Shown piece by piece: positions 1 through 6,311 of a stretch of 12,164 nt of DNA (positions within the stretch are counted from its first letter, which is position 1; every line of letters begins with the position of its first letter). Source of the DNA: Minisyncoccota bacterium (GTDB taxonomy: Bacteria; Verrucomicrobiota; Lentisphaeria; Oligosphaerales; MVZH01); assembly GCA_021734725.1 (NCBI GenBank), contig JAIPIM010000095.1, positions 1-12,164 on the forward strand, in the 5' to 3' direction. The translations under genes and the position numbers were made by a program. The notes beneath the pieces are model-generated. The model saw only the letters and a program-made list of their open reading frames with translations. It was not told the origin of the DNA and did not search any database.

Positions 1-382
1 GTATCGCCATGTTCCGGCCAAATACCCTGGCTGCTTCGTCATCCACCATCCCCAGGCGCAAACCCGCTTCACCAAGCATCACATGAGAAGTCTTGCCGCC
101 CCGCCGGAGCACGTCGTCGTCGATGATATCGTCGTGAATAAGTGTCCAGTTGTGATACAGTTCAATCGCCAATCCGATGCGTGTCGTTTTCTCAGGGTCC
201 CCTCCCGCGGCACCGCAGAACCACGCGCAAAGGGCGGGCCTCAACCGCTTACCCCCGCGAGCGGGATAGGCCTTGACGGCCTCCTCCAGGTAATCCGGCT
301 GCACACACGACGGCAATTTCTGGTGCTGTAGAGCGACATCCAATCGTGTACTGACATGGTTGAGTTCATCGATGAACGTCAT
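1..382 (-). CDS. Polyprenyl diphosphate synthase (trans-isoprenyl transferase), N-terminal part, cut by window edge
   Basis: The enzyme condenses isopentenyl diphosphate onto an allylic diphosphate to make a linear prenyl diphosphate (quinone tail or other isoprenoid precursor). It is cytosolic and Mg-dependent. The 127 visible residues hold the GGKRLRP motif (43-49), which binds IPP, and the first Asp-rich motif HDDIIDDDVLRRG (83-95). The latter has DDxxD spacing (Asp84, Asp85, Asp88) without the two-residue insertion seen in short bacterial FPP synthases. Trp79, five residues before the first Asp, is bulky and by analogy with archaeal GGPP synthases could limit chain length to about C15-C20; that is inference. 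The second Asp-rich motif lies outside the window. The ATG sits in an ATGA overlap with the stop of the upstream ankyrin gene, so the two are probably translationally coupled, and a GGAAG sits about 10 nt before the start. I am sure of the family and unsure of the chain length, so I give no symbol. Confidence 0.9.
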   Translation of the reverse strand, partial: MTFIDELNHVSTRLDVALQHQKLPSCVQPDYLEEAVKAYPARGGKRLRPALCAWFCGAAGGDPEKTTRIGLAIELYHNWTLIHDDIIDDDVLRRGGKTSHVMLGEAGLRLGMVDDEAARVFGRNMAI

Positions 383-999
383 CGTCGCAATTCTTCCACT
401 GTCTGATCGTAATTGTTCTCTTCGGCTAATGTCTCGGGCACACGTCCCTGATTGTCTTTGACATCGGGTTGCGCACCCTTGGCAAGCAGTAAGGCGACCA
501 TTTCAGCCTGACCGTTCTGCGCCGCACAATGCAATGGTGTCATGCCCAAGTCATCCGCGGTATTCACGTCCATTCCCTCCTGCAAGAGTATTTCCACGAC
601 CGCGGGATGGTTGGCGGCGGCAGCGAGATGCAATGGGCTCCAGAGATCCATGTACTTGACGCTGAGATCGGCCCCTGCCTCTATGAGCTTCCTGACGACT
701 GTTTCGTTGCCTTCCTCGATCGCCAGGTGGAGAGGGGTGACACCATGCCGATCACGGGGGTCGACAGGCGTACCGCGCCCCAACAGCACATCCATGAGCG
801 CCGGGCGATTGTAGAGCGCGACCAAGTGCAGAGCCGCCCGACCGTCCCGGTCGGTTTTCTCGCAAAGTCCCGGGTCCCGAGCGAGAAGCGCGCGAAAGCC
901 TGCTTCGTCATCGTTTCGTATAGTATTACGGAGCCGAAACAGCGTCCAGCGTCCGCGCAAATGATCGACATCCTCTTCCAACCAATTTTTCGCGGCCAT
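379..999 (-). CDS. Ankyrin-repeat protein
   Basis: This is a 206-residue protein made almost wholly of ankyrin repeats, which are helix-turn-helix protein-binding modules with no catalytic activity of their own. After an N-terminal stretch of about 50 residues there are four good repeats, at about 52-84, 85-117, 118-150 and 151-183. Each has the TPLH/SPLH/AALH signature and a G-A/T-x-x-D/N end (for example HGVTPLHLAIEEGNE, then LIEAGADLSV). A partial capping repeat follows to the end. No signal peptide or membrane span is visible from this start, so a cytosolic adaptor is likely. I chose the ATG at 999 because GGAAGGGA lies 8 nt upstream. The reading frame stays open to 1182, but that extension has no homologous look and no ribosome site. 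The stop overlaps the prenyl synthase start by 4 bp. The binding partner is unknown. Confidence 0.85.
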   Translation of the reverse strand: MAAKNWLEEDVDHLRGRWTLFRLRNTIRNDDEAGFRALLARDPGLCEKTDRDGRAALHLVALYNRPALMDVLLGRGTPVDPRDRHGVTPLHLAIEEGNETVVRKLIEAGADLSVKYMDLWSPLHLAAAANHPAVVEILLQEGMDVNTADDLGMTPLHCAAQNGQAEMVALLLAKGAQPDVKDNQGRVPETLAEENNYDQTVEELRR

Positions 1000-1279
1000 C
1001 GGGAGTGTCCCTTCCAAGAAAGTTTCCAGACATCGGCAATGCAAAACAAGCCACACACCATACATTACATGCTGAATGCCGCGCACCCAACGTTTCCATC
1101 CATTCTTTGTCGTATCCGTTGCTCTCAGGCAGCAAAGAAAAACCACAATAGCGGCCGTGTACTGCCCCGGCTTCAACACCATGTATCACACGGAAGCAGC
1201 CCAAGGGGCGTACCGTAACGGCAGATCCATCCACGTCTCCAGCACGGATACACTTATAAACGCTCTTGTCGGAACCGGT

Positions 1280-2566
1280 TCATAAACTGAAATAACGGAT
1301 GCCGGCGGCCCTTGCCGCATACCGGTCAAACATGTTTTTCAGATCAAACAGCAGTGGCGGGTCGGACAACAGGGAGACATCCCGCAGTTCCATGGATTGG
1401 AACTTCCTGTGCTTATTGATGATAACCACTGCATCCACCTTGGGCAGGTCGGTCACATCAACGGGAATCGCACCGAACGCCTCCGCCACGGTCTCACGGG
1501 GCAACAACGGTTCGCATCCAAACACCTCCGCTCCGAATTCCTTCAGATAATTCACCACATCAACCGCGCGGCTGTTGCGGCAATCCGGGACATCCTCCTT
1601 AAAGGTCAGCCCCATGAGAAGGACACGGGCGCCGAGCAAGCGCTTCCCAAGGCGTGAGAGCTCGCGCACCACCATACCCCCGACATACCGTCCCATGCTG
1701 TCGTTTGTCTCGCGACCGGCGAGAATGACGCGAGGATGCATGTCCAGTTTTGTCGCCAAATGGGTCATATAATAGGGATCGACACCAATGCAATGCCCAC
1801 CGACAAGCCCCGGGCGATACGGGTGAAAATTCCATTTCGTACCGGCCGCCGCCAGCACTTCGTCCGTGTTGATGCCGGCCCGCGCGAAGATTTTTGAAAG
1901 CTCGTTCATCAGCGCAATATTGAGGTCGCGCTGAATATTCTCGATCACCTTCGCAGCCTCCGCGGTCTTGATAGTCGGCGCCTTGTGAACGCCTGCTTTC
2001 ACAACACGACTGTAAACAGACGCCACACGTTCGCAGGCACGTGCATCGTGGCCGGAAACCACCTTTATGACATTCTCAAGCGTATGCTGTTTATCTCCCG
2101 GGTTAATTCGCTCCGGCGAATAGCCCAAATCGAAATCGCCTAATGCCAGCCCCGATTCTTGCTCAAGAATCGCCAGGCAACACTCTTCGGTAACCCCGGG
2201 ATAGACAGTGCTCTCATACACCACCAGCATCCCTTTCTGCAAGATTCGCCCCACCGTTTGAGAAGCAGCCGCCAACGCCGTGATATCCGGATGTTTCTCT
2301 TTATCCACCGGAGTGGGTACCGCCACAACGATAACATTACACTGCTTCAAGTCCTCCGGGTCGGCTGTATAAACAATATCGGCCGCCATAAATTTCCCGG
2401 GGTCCGCCTCGTTGGTAACATCGCGACCGGCGGCAAGTTCCGAGACCCGCTCCGCGTTAATGTCAAAGCCGATCACTCGGTGCGACAATCCGAAAGCTAC
2501 CGCCAACGGAAGCCCGACATACCCAAGGCCGACAACTCCAATGCACTCTCGAGCGTTTCCTGCCAT
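1280..2566 (-). CDS. tviB: UDP-N-acetyl-D-hexosamine 6-dehydrogenase, TviB/WbpO type
   Basis: This NAD-dependent enzyme oxidises C6 of a UDP-N-acetylhexosamine (UDP-GlcNAc or UDP-GalNAc) twice to the uronic acid, a precursor for capsule or O-antigen. At 428 residues it is full length for the UDP-glucose/GDP-mannose dehydrogenase superfamily. Visible parts are an N-terminal Rossmann site GLGYVG (13-18) with Asp35 in GFDIN, the YESTVYPG segment (117-124), GYSPERINPGD (148-158), AEAAKVIENIQRDLNIA (202-218) and the catalytic Cys259 in GGHCIGVDPYY. A C-terminal UDP-binding domain with FKEDVPDCRNSR follows. Wording such as QRDLNIALMNEL and TKWNFHPYRPGLVGGHC matches Vi-antigen TviB and WbpO rather than Ugd; the exact substrate is not decided. 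AGGAGA lies 7 nt before the ATG. Usual partners (a TviC-like epimerase, glycosyltransferases, flippase) are absent here, so the gene may stand alone or serve a distant locus. Confidence 0.9.
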   Translation of the reverse strand: MAGNARECIGVVGLGYVGLPLAVAFGLSHRVIGFDINAERVSELAAGRDVTNEADPGKFMAADIVYTADPEDLKQCNVIVVAVPTPVDKEKHPDITALAAASQTVGRILQKGMLVVYESTVYPGVTEECCLAILEQESGLALGDFDLGYSPERINPGDKQHTLENVIKVVSGHDARACERVASVYSRVVKAGVHKAPTIKTAEAAKVIENIQRDLNIALMNELSKIFARAGINTDEVLAAAGTKWNFHPYRPGLVGGHCIGVDPYYMTHLATKLDMHPRVILAGRETNDSMGRYVGGMVVRELSRLGKRLLGARVLLMGLTFKEDVPDCRNSRAVDVVNYLKEFGAEVFGCEPLLPRETVAEAFGAIPVDVTDLPKVDAVVIINKHRKFQSMELRDVSLLSDPPLLFDLKNMFDRYAARAAGIRYFSL

Positions 2567-2922
2567 TCAATGGTCTCCTGTTTCAAGGATGGAATGTGTA
2601 CCTTAACGAAACGATAATGTAGCGCTCCTTTGCCCCCTGCCTACCGGCAGAAAAAGCTCTGCCTCTATTTGGGAAGATAAGTTTACGCGGCGTTGCCGGC
2701 GCACAGGTGAAGCGGGGCCTTGTCACGCCATAGCAAGCGTGGCGCGAAGGCGGGTCCCGGCGCGCCAGTGCGTCTGTGCGACCCTGGAAAACCGCATTAC
2801 TGGGTCGGCGCACCGTACACACGTTCAGGAAGCAAGGGGGTCAGCTTTTGCATACGCCACCGCCCGTTTCAGGGATCGCAAAACTTTTTCCATATGCCAA
2901 TTTTGCGTAATCCCAACATGTT
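2567..2922. other. Unexplained structured, GC-rich part of the tviB-nrdD spacer
   Basis: No credible gene lies here: the short open frames on both strands lack ribosome sites and family features. What can be seen is a chain of inverted repeats. CTGCC/GGCAG at about 2638-2650 is followed on the plus strand by A5. GGCGCG (2741-2746) pairs with CGCGCC (2761-2766) around a nested CGGG-T-CCCG. GTGC-GACCC (2776-2784) pairs with GGGTC-GGC-GCAC (2802-2813) with a 3-nt bulge. TTTTGC (2846-2851) pairs with GCAAAA (2878-2883). It may be a dispersed intergenic repeat, a remnant of a mobile element or a structured RNA. Nothing matches a riboswitch I recognise. Confidence 0.5.
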
Positions 2923-2950
2923 ATGACAAAATCACAGAAAACACTATATT
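2923..2950 (+). promoter_or_regulatory. Sigma70-like promoter of nrdD
   Basis: A -35 hexamer ATGACA (2923-2928, 5 of 6 to TTGACA) and a -10 hexamer TATATT (2945-2950, 5 of 6 to TATAAT) are separated by 16 nt. Transcription would start near 2957, leaving a leader of about 145 nt. The -10 element lies inside the first NrdR box, as expected for a repressed nrd promoter. Confidence 0.65.
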
Positions 2951-2956
2951 CGGTGG
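2941..2956 (+). promoter_or_regulatory. NrdR box 1 (upstream, weaker)
   Basis: The 16-mer starting ACACTATAT fits the known NrdR consensus acaCwAtATaTwGtgt at 12 of 16 positions. Its left half and the conserved G at position 13 are kept; most mismatches lie in the right half. It overlaps the -10 hexamer. Alone it would be a modest call, but it sits exactly 31 bp upstream of a near-perfect box, the spacing typical of paired NrdR sites. Confidence 0.7.
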
Positions 2957-2971
2957 TTGCATTCCATTGGG

Positions 2972-2987
2972 ACACTACATATAGTGT
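2972..2987 (+). promoter_or_regulatory. NrdR box 2 (downstream, near-perfect)
   Basis: ACACTACATATAGTGT agrees with the NrdR consensus at 15 of 16 positions and is a near-complete palindrome (ACACTA-CATA-TAGTGT). It lies about 15-30 nt past the predicted transcription start, 15 bp after box 1. NrdR is the ATP-cone/zinc-ribbon repressor that senses dATP/ATP and shuts down ribonucleotide reductase genes. Its gene is not in the window. Confidence 0.85.
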
Positions 2988-3015
2988 GATCAGTACAGAC
3001 AAATTGGCTGTTCAA

Positions 3016-3034
3016 ATCCCCCCTTCAAGGGGAT
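3016..3034 (+). other. Small hairpin in the nrdD leader
   Basis: ATCCCC (3016-3021) is complementary to GGGGAT (3029-3034) across a 7-nt loop. An alternative register pairs CCCC (3020-3023) with GGGG (3029-3032). It lies about 50 nt before the ribosome site and has no U-tract, so it is not a terminator. It may stabilise the leader or be incidental. Confidence 0.4.
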
Positions 3035-3085
3035 GAAGAGGTTTTGGCGACCAGCAAGAATCTACCATACGCTGAACGGAATATA

Positions 3086-3092
3086 AGGGAGG
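3086..3092 (+). promoter_or_regulatory. Ribosome binding site fixing the nrdD start
   Basis: AGGGAGG lies 8 nt before the ATG at 3101. The frame is open further upstream to a TTG at 3044, but that codon has no Shine-Dalgarno sequence, and the leader translated from it does not resemble the family. Confidence 0.8.
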
Positions 3093-3100
3093 AAAACAAC

Positions 3101-5824
3101 ATGTCAGCAGCAACAATCACCTTTGCCGGCTTCCGGAAACGCAATGGAATCGTCGTTCCGTTCCGTGTGGATAAAATCACTGAGGCAATCCGCCGGGCAG
3201 CGGAAGCTGCCGCGCGTGCCAACGGGGACAAAATTGATACCACTTTTGCATCCCGCATCACACAACGTGTCTTGGAGGAAATGGATAATCCGTTGTGTGA
3301 ATACTATGTCGCACCGGACGAGAACAACCGGCGTATTCCAAGCATCGAAGACGTTCAGGACTTGGTGGAAATCGTCCTCTCAGAAGAGGGCTTTTCGTCG
3401 GTTGTTGCTGTCTACAAGCGCTATCGCAAACAACGCCAAGTGGCGCGAGACAATATCCATGTCCGGGACGGGAAAGACAATGAAAACATAGATGTCACTG
3501 ACGCCAGTCTCCTTCTGGTGCACTCAGTGGACCGAAACGAAGCCTTACCGTGGGACCGTGCCCGTATCATCAGGCAGTTGCTGGATAAGACAGATCTGTC
3601 AACGGAAGTGGCCGTCAGCGTCGCCAAGGCCGTTGAAAATCAAGTGATCGCCAGTGAAATGAAGACACTGAACACCACCCTCATCCGCGAACTGGTGAAC
3701 AACGAACTGATGGAACGCGATTATCAGGAGCAGCTTCAGGATCTGTCCCTGTACAGGGTCTCGCGGGATTTTGTGGAACGCCTCATGTTCACAAAGTCCA
3801 CCGAAAACAGTAATATCGTGAACAACAATCCTGAGGCCGTAAACCTGGGGCTTGCGGAACTGCTTCTCAAGCAATGGGGGCTGGACACCATTTTCTCACC
3901 GGAAGTGAAGCGCGCTCATGAGACCGGGGCCCTTCACCTCCATGACTTGGGATACCCCCACCGTGTCTACTGTTCGTCCCACTCTATCGAGTACGTCAAG
4001 AAATACGGATTGCGTGACCTGTCCAACCTGAACACAGAATCCAAGCCCGCCCGGAGCGCCTCGGTTCTCACCGGGCATCTCAACACGTTTCTGGCATCAA
4101 TGCAAGCCAACTACGCCGGCGCGCTCGGCATCGCCTATATCAATATCTTCTATGCACCGTACTTGGAAAACATGGACGCGGCGGGAATCAAGCAGGTAGC
4201 GCAAGAACTGATCTTCAACGGTTCGCAAAACGCCTTCTCTCGAGGCGGTCAAACGCTGTTCCTCGATTTCAACATCCATACTGGCGTGCCGCGTTACCTG
4301 AAGAACGTACCGGCCATCGGCCCCGGCGGCCATTACATGATGCGCCTCAAGAATGGCCACAAGGTCGAACTCACGGAACAGCTTCGCGACGACACCGACG
4401 CTGCCGGAAATCCGTTGGTGAATCTCTATTACACGCCGAAAACCGGCGAAGAACGCCTTGTTCTGCGCGAAATCTTCGACAAGGAAAAAGGCATTGCCCA
4501 CGATGAAACCATCCAACAGGAACTGGATAAACGCGGTGAACGCGTGGTCACGTACGGAGATTACGAGGACGAAGCGCGGCGTTTCACCCGTGCACTCCTG
4601 GGGGTCTGGGCCGAAGGGGATCGCAATGGACGCGTCTTTGAATTTCCCAAGTGTGATTTCCACATTAGCGATGAAACGTTCAAGGATCCCGCCCAACATG
4701 CCATCTTCGTGGAAGCCTGCGAACTGGCCAGTAAAAACGGATCCACATACTTCATCTTCGACCGGGATGAAGTAACGTTGTCCGCGTGCTGTCGTCTCCG
4801 CACCACCATCACGGACAACCGTATGCTCCTGCACCCCGAATCGATGCGCTTCTGCGGTTTCCAAAATGTCACCATTAACATTCCACAGGCGGCATACCGG
4901 GCAGCCCGTCAAGGAAAGAAAGACCTGCAGGCAGTCTGCGCAGAAATAGATAAGACAATGGAACTCGCCGTGGATGCGCACCTGCAGAAACGCGAAAAAA
5001 TCGCGGAAATGATGAGTGAGCCCGGACGTCCGTTGTATCAGATAGGACGGAAAGCGTGCGACGGACGCCCGTATGTCGAACTGGAAAAATGCACGTACAT
5101 CCTCGGCTTGATCGGCGTGAATGACGCGGTCAAGTTTATGACAGGCAAGGAGCTGCATGAAGATCAGGAAGCCATGGAATTGGCCCTCCGGATCGTCAGC
5201 CATATGTACGTTAAAGCTAAAAAATTGTCAAAGAAACACAATCTGAAACTTACGCTCGAAGAGTCCCCCGCCGAAAGTGCCGCCCGGCGGTTGGCCAAAG
5301 CAGATCTTGTCTTCTTCCGCAAGGAAGCGCTGCCCACGGTCAAAGGCGAGGACGAATCGGTGGTCTATTACACGAATTCGGTACACCTTTCCGCGGAAGC
5401 ACCCGTAACCCTGGTGGAACGCATCCGGGAACAGGCGAAGTTCCACAGCATGATTGAGTCCGGCGCTATTACACACGCATTCGTGGGCGAAGAGAAACCG
5501 TCGGCTGAATCCATCCAACGGCTCGTACGGGAAACGTTCTTCCGCACGCAGACCGCGCAGTTGACCGTTTCACCGGAATTCACCTATTGTAACGCCTGTC
5601 AGCATAATTCACGCGGATTGCTGGAATCCTGCGAACGCTGCGGCTCGGAAGACGTCGTCGGCGAAACACGCGTGGTCGGGTACTTCAGTAAGATACAAAA
5701 CTGGAACAACTCCAAGCGCTACGGTGAGTTGGTTGCACGGCATAAGGGCCGCTACGCGGTTGAAACGGCAGACACACAGGAGTCGTTTGAACAAACACAG
5801 ATCAGTGATTTGGTAACAGCCTGA
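3101..5824 (+). CDS. nrdD: Anaerobic (class III) ribonucleoside-triphosphate reductase, large subunit
   Basis: This enzyme reduces ribonucleoside triphosphates to dNTPs with a glycyl radical under anoxia. It has 907 residues. An N-terminal ATP-cone (about 7-112, with FRKRNGIVVPFRVDKI) is followed by a second ATP-cone-like segment (about 137-228, with PWDRARIIRQLL), so allosteric control may involve two cones. The catalytic barrel follows from about 235, with Cys291 in VYCSSH and the pair Cys563-Cys564 in SACCRLR as candidate active-site cysteines. The C-terminal zinc site is formed by Cys830, Cys833, Cys844 and Cys847. The radical Gly860 lies in RVVGYFS, 47 residues from the end. The gene is preceded by a promoter with paired NrdR boxes and followed after 19 bp by a CPKC redoxin. 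That points to the thioredoxin-type reductant used by some class III enzymes (shown for Neisseria bacilliformis) rather than formate. The activase NrdG, needed to make the radical, is not in the window. Confidence 0.95.
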   Translation: MSAATITFAGFRKRNGIVVPFRVDKITEAIRRAAEAAARANGDKIDTTFASRITQRVLEEMDNPLCEYYVAPDENNRRIPSIEDVQDLVEIVLSEEGFSSVVAVYKRYRKQRQVARDNIHVRDGKDNENIDVTDASLLLVHSVDRNEALPWDRARIIRQLLDKTDLSTEVAVSVAKAVENQVIASEMKTLNTTLIRELVNNELMERDYQEQLQDLSLYRVSRDFVERLMFTKSTENSNIVNNNPEAVNLGLAELLLKQWGLDTIFSPEVKRAHETGALHLHDLGYPHRVYCSSHSIEYVKKYGLRDLSNLNTESKPARSASVLTGHLNTFLASMQANYAGALGIAYINIFYAPYLENMDAAGIKQVAQELIFNGSQNAFSRGGQTLFLDFNIHTGVPRYLKNVPAIGPGGHYMMRLKNGHKVELTEQLRDDTDAAGNPLVNLYYTPKTGEERLVLREIFDKEKGIAHDETIQQELDKRGERVVTYGDYEDEARRFTRALLGVWAEGDRNGRVFEFPKCDFHISDETFKDPAQHAIFVEACELASKNGSTYFIFDRDEVTLSACCRLRTTITDNRMLLHPESMRFCGFQNVTINIPQAAYRAARQGKKDLQAVCAEIDKTMELAVDAHLQKREKIAEMMSEPGRPLYQIGRKACDGRPYVELEKCTYILGLIGVNDAVKFMTGKELHEDQEAMELALRIVSHMYVKAKKLSKKHNLKLTLEESPAESAARRLAKADLVFFRKEALPTVKGEDESVVYYTNSVHLSAEAPVTLVERIREQAKFHSMIESGAITHAFVGEEKPSAESIQRLVRETFFRTQTAQLTVSPEFTYCNACQHNSRGLLESCERCGSEDVVGETRVVGYFSKIQNWNNSKRYGELVARHKGRYAVETADTQESFEQTQISDLVTA

Positions 5825-5843
5825 AAGAGGGAGGGCAGATAAC

Positions 5844-6248
5844 ATGGCAGACAAAACACACCGCATTGTCGTTTTCGGAAAACCTGGGTGTCCTAAGTGT
5901 AAGCTCCTTAATCAGCGCATCGACAAGTTGCTGCGGGATACTGAGTGGACCAGCATGGAAAAGACATACTACAACGTCGAAACTGAAGACGGCCTGGTTG
6001 CTTTCTGCAAAGCAGAATGCCTGAACCCGCAGCGCATCCCAGCGTTCCTTGTAACTCGCAAAAATGAGGAATCAGGGCGATTTGAACCCATCGAAAATCC
6101 GACTCCCGGAGCAGTTGACAACGTCTGTAAGGACGCAAAACTGTACACCTACCTGGGGCTGCAAACGGATTACACCGAACAAGGACGCGGGCTGGTCTCA
6201 CCCAAGATGATCAAAGCCGTATTCTCCGAAGCGCTCGCTCAACCGTAA
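5844..6248 (+). CDS. Thioredoxin-fold redoxin (NrdH/glutaredoxin-like), probable reductant for NrdD
   Basis: This 134-residue protein has a thioredoxin-fold start: a beta strand (IVVFGKPG) leads straight into the redox motif Cys16-Pro-Lys-Cys19, and the cis-proline loop is RIPAF with Pro66. Further cysteines are Cys55, Cys59 and Cys95. There is no signal peptide, so it is cytosolic. It is longer than NrdH or a typical glutaredoxin (about 75-90 residues), with an insert around 40-60 and a C-terminal tail from about 90 that I do not recognise. GGGAGGG lies 8 nt before the ATG, and the gap to nrdD is 19 bp, so the two are almost certainly co-transcribed under NrdR control. Redoxins encoded beside class III reductases are known to feed electrons to the subtype that does not use formate. 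I infer that role from fold and position, not from a close family match. Confidence 0.82.
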   Translation: MADKTHRIVVFGKPGCPKCKLLNQRIDKLLRDTEWTSMEKTYYNVETEDGLVAFCKAECLNPQRIPAFLVTRKNEESGRFEPIENPTPGAVDNVCKDAKLYTYLGLQTDYTEQGRGLVSPKMIKAVFSEALAQP

Positions 6249-6311
6249 CTCGCAGGATACGGCAATATCTTGACCGCCTGTTTTCAATGTGACTATCGCT
6301 GAACGTGAGGG

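Noticed and set aside
1000..1182. 61-residue N-terminal extension of the ankyrin protein with hydrophobic stretches (possible signal or membrane segment)
   Set aside because: The internal ATG at 999 has a well-placed GGAAGGGA. The extension has no ribosome site and looks like translated spacer.
2638..2655. Intrinsic terminator: CTGCC/GGCAG hairpin next to an A/T run
   Set aside because: On the plus strand the hairpin is followed by A5, not T. On the minus strand the T5 precedes the hairpin. Neither orientation gives stem then U-tract.
2690..2820. Cobalamin or other riboswitch in the tviB-nrdD spacer
   Set aside because: I looked for B12-box-like conserved cores on both strands and found none. 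The hairpins also lie upstream of the nrdD promoter, outside its transcript.
3044..3100. TTG start adding 19 residues to NrdD
   Set aside because: There is no Shine-Dalgarno sequence before the TTG, and an excellent AGGGAGG sits before the ATG at 3101.
4097..5203. 368-codon open frame antisense to nrdD
   Set aside because: It is a complement shadow of a strongly supported 907-residue enzyme, with no ribosome site and no recognisable motif.
6249..6311. Bidirectional terminator between the redoxin and mutarotase genes
   Set aside because: The convergent gap was searched for a stem with a T-run on either strand and none was found. Termination may be Rho-dependent or lie inside coding sequence.
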